Part shown: in pieces, positions 37,931-46,832 of the stretch | How positions within the stretch are numbered: position 1 is the first letter of the stretch | How the letters are laid out: every line of letters begins with the position of its first letter | Assembly: GCF_009739515.1 (NCBI RefSeq) | Contig: NZ_CP046535.1 | Span: 868,001-932,000 of the forward strand | Length of the DNA: 64,000 bases | Direction of reading: 5' to 3' | From: Sphingomonas profundi | GTDB taxonomy: Bacteria > Pseudomonadota > Alphaproteobacteria > Sphingomonadales > Sphingomonadaceae | Notes under the pieces: generated by a model | The model's database searches: none | What the model was told of the DNA's origin: nothing | What the model saw: only the letters and a program-made list of their open reading frames with translations | Position numbers and translations under genes: made by a program

Positions 37931-39499
37931 GTGACGGACACCAAGGCTGCACGGGGGTTCATGGGCGCGAACGGCACTTTCGACGAGATCATGGGCAGCG
38001 GCGGATCGGATGCCGCCAGACCGGAGTTCGAGGCGCTGGGGCGATGGATCGCCGAGACGCCGTCCGTCGAACTGGAGCGGCGGCAGAAAGCGGCCGAGGC
38101 GGCGTTCCGCCAGCTGGGCATCACCTTCGCCGTCTACGGCGAGGAGGAATCGTCCGAGCGGATCATCCCGTTCGATATCGTGCCGCGCATCTTCACCGCC
38201 AGCGAATGGGCCGGCCTGTCCGAAGGGCTGGTGCAGCGGGTGCAGGCGATCAACGCCTTCCTGGCCGACGTCTATGGCCCGCGCCGGATCATCGCTGACG
38301 GCGTGGTGCCGCCGGAGCTGGTGCTGAACAACCCGCAGTTCCAGCCGAACCTGGCCGGCACGCAGCCGCCGCACGGCATCTTCGCGCATATCTGCGGCAT
38401 CGATCTGGTCCGCACCGGCGCGGACGAGTTCTACGTGCTGGAGGACAATGCCCGCACGCCCTCCGGCGTTTCGTACATGCTGGAGAATCGCGAGGCGATG
38501 CTGCGGCTGTGCCCCGAACTGTTCGAGATGTTCCCCGTGCGGCCGGTGGATACCTATCCCGATCTGCTGCACGAGACGCTGCGTTCGGTCGCGCCGCGCA
38601 GCTCCACGACGAACCCGGTGTGCGTGGTGCTGACGCCGGGCCACTTCAACTCGGCGTTCTACGAGCACAGCTTCCTGGCGGATTCGATGGGCGTCGAGCT
38701 GGTCGAGGCGGCGGACCTGCATGTCGACGACGACATCGTGTGGATGCGCACGATCGAGGGGCCGGTGCGGGTGGACGTGATCTACCGCCGCATCGACGAC
38801 GACTATATCGATCCGCTGGTCTTCAACCCGGATTCGGTGCTGGGCGTGCCCGGCCTGATCGCCGCCTACATGGCCGGCAACGTCACGCTGGTGAACGCGC
38901 CCGGCACGGGCGTGGCGGACGACAAGGCGATCTACAGCTACATGCCGGAGATCGTTAAATATTATTCGGGCAGCGAGGCCAGGCTGCCGAACGTGGAAAC
39001 CTATCGCTGCCGCGAGCCGCAGGCGCTGCAGTACACGCTCGACAATCTCGAGAAGCTGGTCGTGAAGCTGGTCGACGGATCGGGCGGCTACGGCATGCTC
39101 GTCGGCCCGACGGCGTCCAAGGCGGAGGTGGAGCGGTTCCGCGCGGCGCTGGTGACGGAGCCGCACCGCTATATCGCGCAGCCGACGCTCGCCCTCTCCA
39201 CCGTGCCGACCCTGACCGAGCAGGGCGTCGCCCCGCGCCACGTCGATTTCCGTCCGTTCATCCTCTCCGGCGCGAACGGCGTGCAGATCGTGCCGGGCGG
39301 GCTTACCCGCGTGGCGCTGCGCGAGGGGTCGCTGGTGGTCAATTCCAGCCAGGGCGGCGGCACCAAGGACAGCATGATCCTGGCGAACGTGATGCGACAG
39401 GCGATGGGCGGCATGTCCCAGTCCATGGGAGAGGGCATGACCCAGACGATGGGAGGTATGTCGCAAAGCCTTTCGAGCCTGCCGCGGGGGATCGCCTGA
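37931..39499 (+). CDS. Circularly permuted type 2 ATP-grasp protein
   Basis: 522 aa. Starts at GTG 37931; an ATG at 37961 is possible. The family shows EDNARTPSGVSYMLENR (about residues 176-192), the DIVWMRTIEGPVRVDVIYRRIDDDYIDP block (about 272-299) and KLVDGSGGYGMLVGP (about 380-394), which together bind ATP and Mg in this permuted fold. Homologues are predicted to ligate amino acids or peptides. A Met/Gly/Gln-rich tail (about 490-520: SQSMGEGMTQTMGG) is unusual. It heads the alpha-E, transglutaminase-like and Anbu genes, and its stop shares one base with the next start. Confidence 0.92.
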   Translation: MTDTKAARGFMGANGTFDEIMGSGGSDAARPEFEALGRWIAETPSVELERRQKAAEAAFRQLGITFAVYGEEESSERIIPFDIVPRIFTASEWAGLSEGLVQRVQAINAFLADVYGPRRIIADGVVPPELVLNNPQFQPNLAGTQPPHGIFAHICGIDLVRTGADEFYVLEDNARTPSGVSYMLENREAMLRLCPELFEMFPVRPVDTYPDLLHETLRSVAPRSSTTNPVCVVLTPGHFNSAFYEHSFLADSMGVELVEAADLHVDDDIVWMRTIEGPVRVDVIYRRIDDDYIDPLVFNPDSVLGVPGLIAAYMAGNVTLVNAPGTGVADDKAIYSYMPEIVKYYSGSEARLPNVETYRCREPQALQYTLDNLEKLVVKLVDGSGGYGMLVGPTASKAEVERFRAALVTEPHRYIAQPTLALSTVPTLTEQGVAPRHVDFRPFILSGANGVQIVPGGLTRVALREGSLVVNSSQGGGTKDSMILANVMRQAMGGMSQSMGEGMTQTMGGMSQSLSSLPRGIA

Positions 39500-40434
39500 T
39501 GCTCTCGCGCACCGCCGCCTCGCTCTACTGGGTCGGCCGCTATGTCGAGCGGGCCGAGTTCACCGCGCGGCTGATCGAGGCGACGATCCGGCTCGATTCG
39601 CTGTCGCCGCGGCCGGCGGGCGAGGGCGCGTGGGAGAGCGCGCTGCTCGTCACCGCCGCCAACCACGCCTTCACCTCCTCCGGCGAGGAGCGCAGCCCGG
39701 CCAATGTGAGCCGCTACCTGACCCTGGACCGCAGCAATCCGAGCTCGATCCGCGCCTGCCTGGATGCGGCGCGCGGCAATGCGCGGGCGGTGCGCACCGC
39801 CCTCTCGCGCGAGGCGTGGGAGGCGATCAATCGCGCGTGGCTGGGCCTGCGCGACTATTCGACGGTGAGCGGCGGGCCGGGCACGCTGACCCTGGTGGAG
39901 ACGCTGAAGGCCGAGGCGCGCGGCTTCGAGGGCGCCGTTCACCGGATGCTGCGCAACGAGAGCTCGTGGTTCCTGATGCTGGGCGCGGCGATCGAGCGGG
40001 CGGACAACACATCCCGCCTGATCGACGTCAAATATCACCTGCTGCTGCCGGAAGGCGAGCTGGTGGGCGGCGTGATCGATCGCGACCAGTGGACGACGAT
40101 CCTGCACACGGTATCGGCGGTGAACGCCTATCGCCTGCTCTATCGCGACGGCCTGCGGCCCGGCCAGGTGGCCGACCTGCTGATCATGCGGCGCGAGCTG
40201 CCCCGCTCCCTCGCCGCCTCCACCGACGAGGTGGTGAACCTGCTGAACATGATCGGCAAGCGCACCGGCCGGCAGGGCGAGGCGGACCGGCTGGCGCGGC
40301 AGCGGCAGAATGCGATGAACCGCAACTCGATCGGATCGATCGTGCGTGGCGGGCTGCACGAATATCTCTCCGCCTTCATCATCGAGAACGGCCGGATCGA
40401 TCAGGCGATCAGCCACCAGTTCCGCTTCGCCTGA
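39499..40434 (+). CDS. Alpha-E domain protein
   Basis: 311 aa, all-helical, beginning MLSRTAASLYWVGRYVERAEFTARLIE, the hallmark opening. ERADNTSRLIDVKYHLLLPEG is a second conserved block (about residues 170-190). Alpha-E proteins accompany permuted ATP-grasp proteins and are thought to act in the same peptide-forming complex; no enzymatic activity is established. Overlaps the ATP-grasp stop by 1 base (TGATG). Confidence 0.92.
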   Translation: MLSRTAASLYWVGRYVERAEFTARLIEATIRLDSLSPRPAGEGAWESALLVTAANHAFTSSGEERSPANVSRYLTLDRSNPSSIRACLDAARGNARAVRTALSREAWEAINRAWLGLRDYSTVSGGPGTLTLVETLKAEARGFEGAVHRMLRNESSWFLMLGAAIERADNTSRLIDVKYHLLLPEGELVGGVIDRDQWTTILHTVSAVNAYRLLYRDGLRPGQVADLLIMRRELPRSLAASTDEVVNLLNMIGKRTGRQGEADRLARQRQNAMNRNSIGSIVRGGLHEYLSAFIIENGRIDQAISHQFRFA

Positions 40435-40446
40435 GCCGGTTCGCCG

Positions 40447-41271
40447 ATGCGCCTGTTCATCCACCACCGCACCGACTATCGCTTCAGCGAGCCGCAGGCC
40501 CGGATCGTGCAGCTGCTGCGGCTGACGCCGACCAGCAACGAGGGCCAGAACATCATCGACTGGCGCATCGACGTGGACTGCAACGCACGCCTGCGCCCGG
40601 GCCGCGACGGCTTCGGCAACGAGACGAACATGCTCTATATCGACGGGCCGATCGACCATGTCGGCCTCAGCGTATCGGGCGAGGTGCTGACCGAGGATCG
40701 CGCCGGCATGCTGGGCGGCGCGCCGGAGCCGCTGCCGCCGATGCTGTTCCTGCAGAGCACCGCCTGCACCAACAGCAGCGCGGCGCTGGACGCCTTCGTG
40801 GGCGAGGTCGCGGCGGCCGGCGGCTCCGGCCTGGCCACGGCGCATCGCCTGAACGAGCGGCTGGCCGAGACGCTGCGCTTCGATCCCGGTGCGCGCGCCG
40901 GCGCCCGCGATGCCGCCGCCACATTCGCGGACGGGCATGGCGCGCCGCAGGATCTGGCGCACGTGTTCATCTCGGCCGCGCGGGCGCTGGGGCTGCCGGC
41001 GCGCTACGTCTCCGGCCACCGCTTCACGCCCGGCCACGACTCCGCGGTGCAGGATGCGACGCATGCGTGGGCGGAGGCGCACGTGCAGGATTATGGCTGG
41101 ATCGGCTTCGATCCCAGCTGCGGCCGCTGCCCGGACGATACCTATGTGCGCGTGGCGACCGCGCTCGATTTTCGTGGCGCGGCGCCGCTTTCCGGCACTA
41201 GAACCGGCGGCGGCCTGGAAGAACTGGCGGTCGGCGTCCGCGTCGGCACGTCGCAGGGGCAGATGCAGTGA
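40447..41271 (+). CDS. Transglutaminase-like protein lacking the catalytic Cys
   Basis: 274 aa. A bacterial transglutaminase N-terminal beta domain (about residues 1-90, HHRTDYRFSEPQARIVQLLRL) and a transglutaminase core (about 150-235). In the core GLPARYVSGHRF, the catalytic-type His in HAWAEAHV and Asp in IGFDPSCG are retained. The position of the catalytic Cys in the family motif G-x-C-QD-x-AH is Pro167 (GAPQDLAHV, codon CCG at 40945-40947). The protein may therefore be a binding or scaffold protein rather than an active protease or transglutaminase. Located between alpha-E and Anbu genes. Confidence 0.88.
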   Translation: MRLFIHHRTDYRFSEPQARIVQLLRLTPTSNEGQNIIDWRIDVDCNARLRPGRDGFGNETNMLYIDGPIDHVGLSVSGEVLTEDRAGMLGGAPEPLPPMLFLQSTACTNSSAALDAFVGEVAAAGGSGLATAHRLNERLAETLRFDPGARAGARDAAATFADGHGAPQDLAHVFISAARALGLPARYVSGHRFTPGHDSAVQDATHAWAEAHVQDYGWIGFDPSCGRCPDDTYVRVATALDFRGAAPLSGTRTGGGLEELAVGVRVGTSQGQMQ

Positions 41272-41311
41272 AGAACGGACCGCCCGGCAAGCGGGCGGAT
41301 GGAGGGCGAGG

Positions 41312-42100
41312 ATGACCTACTGCGTCGGCATCGCGTTGCGCGACGGCCTGATCATGATCTCCGACACGCGCACCAATGCCGGGATCGACAACATCTCCGT
41401 CTATCGCAAGATGCACGTGCTGGCCGATGCCGACGACCGGCTGATCTTCTGCATGAGCGCGGGCAACCTCTCCGTCACCCAGCATGTGCTGGGCCAGCTG
41501 GAGGAGGGGCTGCCGCCGTTCGCCGGCGACGAGCATCCCCGCAAGCTGGCCCACATGCCCACGATGTTTCGCGCGGCGCAGCTGATTTCGGAAGCGGTGC
41601 GGCTGGCGGGGCTGGAACTGAAGCCGGGGCTGCAGCGCGCGGGCGTCGCATCCGGCATATCGCTGATCGTCGGCGGGCGGATCGCGGCGGCGGACGGCTC
41701 CGCCGGCGCGCTGAAGCTATATCTTATCTACGACGCCGGCAATTTCATCGAATGCTGCGCTGACACGCCCTTCCTCCAGATCGGCGCGACGCAATATGGC
41801 AAGCCCATCCTTGATCGCGCGATGGATTACGACTCGCCGCTGGACGAGGCGGTGAAGGTGGGCCTGCTCTCGTTCGATTCGACCATCCGCTCCGATCTGT
41901 CGGTGGGCCTGCCGTTCGATATCGTGGTGATCCCGGCCGATGCGGGGCGTCCGGTGGTGCGCCGGCGGATCGAGCGCGACGATGCCTATTTCTCGGACCT
42001 GTCGAACCGCTGGTCGCTGATGCTTAAGGAGAGCCGCGCGACCATCCCCGATCCGCCATTCATGAGCGCGGGCGGCGCCTATTCGGCACTCGCGCGGTAG
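41312..42100 (+). CDS. Anbu, proteasome-like beta-subunit peptidase
   Basis: 262 aa, beginning MTYCVGIALRDGLIMISDTRTN. Removal of Met would expose Thr1, the N-terminal nucleophile of this Ntn-hydrolase family; Asp17 of SDTR and a Lys in SVYRKMHV (about 32) complete the triad. The fold follows the proteasome beta type. Anbu forms helical or ring oligomers in other bacteria and travels with ATP-grasp, alpha-E and transglutaminase-like genes, as here. The ATG at 41312 is set by GAGGGCGAGG just upstream. Cytoplasmic; substrate unknown. Confidence 0.93.
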   Translation: MTYCVGIALRDGLIMISDTRTNAGIDNISVYRKMHVLADADDRLIFCMSAGNLSVTQHVLGQLEEGLPPFAGDEHPRKLAHMPTMFRAAQLISEAVRLAGLELKPGLQRAGVASGISLIVGGRIAAADGSAGALKLYLIYDAGNFIECCADTPFLQIGATQYGKPILDRAMDYDSPLDEAVKVGLLSFDSTIRSDLSVGLPFDIVVIPADAGRPVVRRRIERDDAYFSDLSNRWSLMLKESRATIPDPPFMSAGGAYSALAR

Positions 42101-42123
42101 CGGTTCGCCAGCGCCGCGCCGGC

Positions 42124-43593
42124 TCAGGCCACCAGCAGCGCCGCCAGCGCGAACTTGCGCAGGGCATCCTCCACCTTCACCCCGTCCGGCAGGCCGAGCG
42201 TGGCCCAGGCGACGGCGATCTCGTCATGGTCGCGCGTTCCGTCCAGCAGCGCGAGGAAGCGGCGCGGCCCCGCCTCGTTCATCGCGATCATCATGTGGTC
42301 CAGGGTCGCGACGATCTCCGCCCCGTCTTCCGCCTGCGCGCGCGCCAGCGGACTCGCCACCGGCCGTTCGCCGGCCACGGCCACGCCCTCGCGCGGCACC
42401 GAGTGCAGGTTGACGAAGCGCAGGCCGGCAAGCTCGTGCAGGGATGTCAGCTGCTCCTCGTCCAGCGCCAGCGCGGCGACGGGCAACCGCGCCGGCCACG
42501 CCGCCACCAGCCGCGCCAGCGCCGCGGCGAAGACGGGATCGCTGATTGAGATGCGGCCGCCGTCATGCGTGAAGACCTGCGCGTCGACCCGCTCGCACTG
42601 CGCGGCGGCATACAGGCCAGCGACCGCCGCGACCGCCGGCCGGCGCACCGGGTTCGCGGCGGCGCGGACGAACAGAGACTGGCGGAAGAACTTCATCGAT
42701 TCGAAGTCGCGCAGCTGGGCGATCCGCACGATCGCGTCGCTGTCCGCATCGGGCTCGTCGGCCGGCGCGAAGCCGTCCTCCTGACCCAGCGGATCGGCCT
42801 CGTTGAGGAAGAGGAGGCCGTTCGCCGCCGCCGCCGCCGACACGTCGCTGAGCATCTGCGGGGCGAAGAAGGCGCCGAGCTCGTCATGGTGGAGCACGGC
42901 GGGCGTCTTCTTCGCGGTGGAGCGGGCATGTTCGCGCAGTGCCTCGACGAACAGACGCTCGCCCTCGCGCGGCGCGCCGAAGGCGACGAGCGCCTCGTGC
43001 GCGACGCGGAGGCGCTCGGCCGGATCGGCGATGCCCCGCGTGCGGTAGAGCATCATCTCGCGCAGGGTCTGGCGCAGATGGCCGCCGGGCATCGCATTAT
43101 AGTCGACGAAGGCGACGCCGTCGGCCGCCAGCACCCGGCCGATCAGCCGCATCACCGCTTCGCGCACGACATCCGGCACCCATGCGTAGACGCCGTGGGC
43201 GATGACATAGTCGAACGTCCCGGCCATGTCGTCGGCGAGCCGGACGATGTCGCCCTGCTCGATCCGGACGTTGTCCAGGCCGGTCCGAGCGACCAGCGCC
43301 CGCCCGCGCGCCACGGCGCTGGGCGCGAGATCCACGCTGAGGAACTGCGCGTGCGGGTAGGCGCAGGCGAGCGCCATCAGGTTGACGCCGTCGCCGCCGC
43401 CGATCTCCAGCACGCGTGCCGTTTCGATCGGTGGCGGCGAGAGGCCGTGGAGCCGGGCGGCCACCGCCAGACGATCGGGGTGGCCGGCGGTGCAGACCAT
43501 CGCCGGATAGGCGACCTCCTCATAGGCGGCCTGCACGCGGGCGATCTCGTCCGCCGCGCCGGTGCCGGGCCGGCCGGTCTCGTCCTGTCGCAT
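42124..43593 (-). CDS. SAM-dependent methyltransferase with PKMT-type regulatory domain
   Basis: 489 aa. N-terminal class I methyltransferase domain (about residues 25-190) with VLEIGGGDGVNL (motif I), SVDLAPSAVARG and VIAHGVYAWVP; then a MethyTransf_Reg domain (about 200-300) with YRTRGIADPAERL and a third segment of HEL-rich sequence. This architecture resembles the Rickettsia-type protein lysine methyltransferases and many uncharacterised alphaproteobacterial proteins. Substrate unknown, though protein methylation is an attractive guess. Convergent with Anbu and divergent from the FHA gene. Confidence 0.85.
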   Translation of the reverse strand: MRQDETGRPGTGAADEIARVQAAYEEVAYPAMVCTAGHPDRLAVAARLHGLSPPPIETARVLEIGGGDGVNLMALACAYPHAQFLSVDLAPSAVARGRALVARTGLDNVRIEQGDIVRLADDMAGTFDYVIAHGVYAWVPDVVREAVMRLIGRVLAADGVAFVDYNAMPGGHLRQTLREMMLYRTRGIADPAERLRVAHEALVAFGAPREGERLFVEALREHARSTAKKTPAVLHHDELGAFFAPQMLSDVSAAAAANGLLFLNEADPLGQEDGFAPADEPDADSDAIVRIAQLRDFESMKFFRQSLFVRAAANPVRRPAVAAVAGLYAAAQCERVDAQVFTHDGGRISISDPVFAAALARLVAAWPARLPVAALALDEEQLTSLHELAGLRFVNLHSVPREGVAVAGERPVASPLARAQAEDGAEIVATLDHMMIAMNEAGPRRFLALLDGTRDHDEIAVAWATLGLPDGVKVEDALRKFALAALLVA

Positions 43594-43721
43594 CCGCTCC
43601 CCCTCCGCGCGACCGCGAGGCTAGGGGATCGGGCGGAGCGTGGCAATCGCCCGCGCCGGCACGATTGCACGCGGCGCAGCCGGCGCTAAGATCGCCGCCT
43701 CGCCGCTCCCTGGGGGATCAG

Positions 43722-44648
43722 ATGCCGCTTACGCTCGCCGTGCGTTCGGGAGGTGCCGCGCCCGTGCCGCCACTGCGGCTGGACGGTCGCGGCGCGGTGA
43801 TCGGCCGATCGCCGGATGCCGACTGTAGCCTGCCCGATCCGACGAGCCAGATCTCCTCGCGCCACTGCCAGATCGCCCATCGCGACGGCGTCTACATGCT
43901 CGTCGACACCAGCACCAACGGCACCTTCGTCAACGGCCGCCGGCTGGAAGGGCCGCACCGGCTGGTTGGCGGCGAGACGATCGGCATCGGCGCCTACCAG
44001 ATCGGCGTGGCGCTGGAGGCGGGCGTCCCGGGCGGCCCGGCGCCGGGGCCGGTGCGGACGGCGCAGTCAATGCGCGCGGCCTCGCCCACTGCGGTGTCCC
44101 CCGCATCGGCCCCGCCGCCGCCCGGCACCGGCGGCCTGGCCGCGCTGCTGCACGGCGCGGGCATCGATCGCTCGCAGGTGCGGGCCGACGACACGACCGC
44201 GCTGGTGGCGGCGGGCGCGCTGCTGCGCCGCCTCGTCACCGCGCTGCGGGCGATGGAGGAGGATCGCGCGAAGGCCCGGCGGGAGATCGGCGCACCGCCG
44301 GCGCCGCTCGCCGCGACCAACGCCATCGCCGCGGCGCGATCGCCCGAGCAGGCGCTGGCGGCGATGCTCTCCCCGCCGCATCCGGGCGTGATGCCGGCCC
44401 TGCAGGCGGTGGACGAGGCGGCGGCGGCGATCGAGGCGCATCGCGTGGCGGTGCTGAAGGCAATGCAGGCGGCGCTAGGCGGTACGCTGGATCGCGTCTC
44501 CCCGGCGGCGATCCGCAGCGGGGCGGGCGGCGGCGATGCCGCGCTGTGGCGCGCCTACGAGGCGGCGTTCGCGGCCGACGGCGGCTTCGTCGAGCGGTTC
44601 GCGGCGGCGTTCCAACTGGCCTATGAGGCGGACGCCAAGGCGCGGTGA
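43722..44648 (+). CDS. FHA-domain protein, TagH-like
   Basis: 308 aa. N-terminal FHA domain (about 15-85) with the phosphothreonine-binding GRSPDADCSLPDPTSQISSRHCQI and TNGTFVNGRRL. After a Pro/Ala linker, the C-terminal region has GLAALLHGAGID and a long helical part (RSPEQALAAMLSPPHPGVMPALQAVDEAAAAIEAHR) that matches the TagH C-terminal domain of type VI secretion FHA proteins. ATG 43722 is chosen because it gives the FHA start. The convergent neighbour is a Ser/Thr kinase, its likely partner. No secretion structural genes are nearby. Confidence 0.82.
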   Translation: MPLTLAVRSGGAAPVPPLRLDGRGAVIGRSPDADCSLPDPTSQISSRHCQIAHRDGVYMLVDTSTNGTFVNGRRLEGPHRLVGGETIGIGAYQIGVALEAGVPGGPAPGPVRTAQSMRAASPTAVSPASAPPPPGTGGLAALLHGAGIDRSQVRADDTTALVAAGALLRRLVTALRAMEEDRAKARREIGAPPAPLAATNAIAAARSPEQALAAMLSPPHPGVMPALQAVDEAAAAIEAHRVAVLKAMQAALGGTLDRVSPAAIRSGAGGGDAALWRAYEAAFAADGGFVERFAAAFQLAYEADAKAR

Positions 44649-44693
44649 GGCGCGCCCGGCGGGGCGTCACCGTCGTGCGGCTGCACCCGGGGT

Positions 44694-46694
44694 TCAGCCG
44701 TTCGGCACCTCGTCCACCATCTTGAACCACACCATCTCGGTCTGCCAGTCGTTGGTGGCGGCGACGGTGGCGAAGTTGCGCTGCCACTCGGCGGTGCGGG
44801 AGCCTGCGCCCGCCTCGAACAGCTTGCTCGGAAAGCCGCCCTTGCCGGTCAGCAGCAGCACGCCGGACCAGCCGGAATGGTTGATGTCCACCTGGATGCG
44901 ATAGGTGTCGCCGCCGAGATCGGCGATCGGGCCGCCGCCGGTGACGAAGCTGGCAAACTCCGCGCGGTTGCCGGCGATCTTCGATATCTCGCCGTTCGGC
45001 TCGATGCCGTAGAGCGCGAAATCCTGCTTCGGATCGCCCATCGCCAGGTTGATGACGGCGCGGGCGCCGTTCTGGCCGGGATAGGCCGTTTCCGGACCGA
45101 GCGGCGCCATCTCGAACTTGCGCTGGGTGACGGTGAGGTGCTGGCGGCCGGTGGCGCGGATCAGGCGGAATGCGTCGATCGCGCCGCATTCCGATCCGCT
45201 GATCGGCGCGACGTCGGCGAAGTCGGTCGCGGCGACCGGCACGCCCGCATCGGCGGCGGCCCTGGCGACGGCGGCCTGCGCCTCGCCCGGCTTGCCGGCC
45301 ACGCCGGTGAGGGCGAGGGTGACGCCGTCGCCCCCTTCCGCGACATTGGCGAGGTCGAGCCAGGTGCAGGCGATCGTCGGCAGCGCGGCGGCGACGGCGG
45401 CGCGGGCCTTGTCGGCGGGGCTGCCGGCCGTGGCCACGACGGCGGCGGACTTCGGGGCGGCGACCGGCGCGGCATCGTCGCCGCCGCCGAAGGCGAGGAA
45501 GGCACCGCCGGCCAGCAGCGCCACGAGCCCCGCGGCGAGACCGCCGAACAGCGGCAGACGGCTGCCGGAGGCGGGCTTCCGCTCGAACCGATCATTGGCC
45601 GCGGGCGCCGGGGCGGGGCGCCTAGCGGGCGCGGCGGCGGCCCTGGCGGCTCCCTCCGGCGCGGCCGGCGGCTGGGCGACCGCCACCGGCGCGGCCGGCG
45701 CATCCAGCGCGGCGAGCACCTCGTCCATTGAGCGGAGGCGCCGGGCGGGGTCCGCCCGCAGCATCTGCTCCAGGATCGGGCGCAGCTCGGCCGGCGCGTC
45801 GCTCAGGTCCGCGCCGGTGCGGCGCTTGTCGATCGCGCCGACGAAGGTGGTGCCCATGTCCACGTTGCGGCCCAGCGCCACCGCGAGGATGACGAGGCCG
45901 AGACTGTAGACATCGGACCACGGCCCCACCTCGCGATCGAAATCGCCGAGCTGCTCGGGCGCGACATAGCCGAGCTTGCCGGCGAAGCCGTCACCGATGA
46001 TCGTCTTCTGGCCGGGATCGAGATCCTTGGCGATGCCGAAGTCGATGATCCGGGCGCGATCCAGCCGGCCATGCTCCAGCAGCACATTGTCAGGCGACAT
46101 GTCGCGGTGAATGGCGCCGAGCGCGTGGGCGGCGCGCAGCCCCTCGGCCAGGCGGCGGGTGAGGCCGCGCAGGTCGGCGACGCCGGGGCTCAGCTCGCCG
46201 AGCACGTCGGAGAGGTTGCGGCCCTCGATGAACTCGGTGACGATGTAGAGCACGCCGAGCTGCGGCTCCTGCGCCAGCACGCGATACTGCACCAGCGCCG
46301 GGTGGGAGAGGCGGGTGAGCGTGCGCGCCTCCTTGCGGAACATCGCCTGCACGTTGGGATCGGCGGCCATCGCCGGCAGGATCACCTTGATCGCGACGGG
46401 CTCGTCCGAATTGACGTTCACGCCCTCGAACACCTCGCCCATGCCGCCGCGGGCGATGAAGCGCTTCACCTCGAAGATGTGGTTGAGCACGTCGCCGATC
46501 TGGATGCCGGCGCCGCCGGTACGCGGCGCCATCGGCGTAAAGGTGCCCGCCGGCATCGCCGTGCCCTGCGGCGGCGATGGTGGTGGAGGCGACGGCGGCG
46601 CGGAGGCGGGCGTCGCGGGCGGCACCGACGCGGGCGCACCCGGGCGGAACACGGTCCGATCCTCGTCCGGTGGCGTCTCGTCGCTGTCGCTCAT
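44694..46694 (-). CDS. Membrane-bound Ser/Thr protein kinase, PpkA-like
   Basis: 666 aa from ATG 46694. A Pro-rich N-terminus (about 1-60) precedes the kinase domain (about 70-330): glycine loop IARGGMGEVFEG, Lys103 in VAIK, Glu122 in RKEART, HRDMSPDN (Asp198, with Ser200 replacing the usual Lys) and DFG at 218-220. A transmembrane segment (about 395-420, GGLAAGLVALLAGGAFLAF) leads to a periplasmic domain with four Cys scattered in it. The arrangement matches PpkA-type kinases of the threonine phosphorylation pathway. Its FHA partner is adjacent and convergent. Confidence 0.85.
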   Translation of the reverse strand: MSDSDETPPDEDRTVFRPGAPASVPPATPASAPPSPPPPSPPQGTAMPAGTFTPMAPRTGGAGIQIGDVLNHIFEVKRFIARGGMGEVFEGVNVNSDEPVAIKVILPAMAADPNVQAMFRKEARTLTRLSHPALVQYRVLAQEPQLGVLYIVTEFIEGRNLSDVLGELSPGVADLRGLTRRLAEGLRAAHALGAIHRDMSPDNVLLEHGRLDRARIIDFGIAKDLDPGQKTIIGDGFAGKLGYVAPEQLGDFDREVGPWSDVYSLGLVILAVALGRNVDMGTTFVGAIDKRRTGADLSDAPAELRPILEQMLRADPARRLRSMDEVLAALDAPAAPVAVAQPPAAPEGAARAAAAPARRPAPAPAANDRFERKPASGSRLPLFGGLAAGLVALLAGGAFLAFGGGDDAAPVAAPKSAAVVATAGSPADKARAAVAAALPTIACTWLDLANVAEGGDGVTLALTGVAGKPGEAQAAVARAAADAGVPVAATDFADVAPISGSECGAIDAFRLIRATGRQHLTVTQRKFEMAPLGPETAYPGQNGARAVINLAMGDPKQDFALYGIEPNGEISKIAGNRAEFASFVTGGGPIADLGGDTYRIQVDINHSGWSGVLLLTGKGGFPSKLFEAGAGSRTAEWQRNFATVAATNDWQTEMVWFKMVDEVPNG

Positions 46695-46832
46695 CGCTTC
46701 ATCCCGTTGCCCGTCCAGCAGTAGACCGTGATGCCGCCCGGCCGCAATCATCCGCTGCGCGGCGCCATCGCGCGAAAGCCGGTTCCACGCGCCGGGCGAG
46801 AACGCTAGACCGATCGCGCGGGAGGGCGGCAC

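Noticed and set aside
37877-39466. 529-codon minus-strand frame over the ATP-grasp gene
   Set aside because: Shadow frame rich in His and Arg, antisense to a well-conserved protein.
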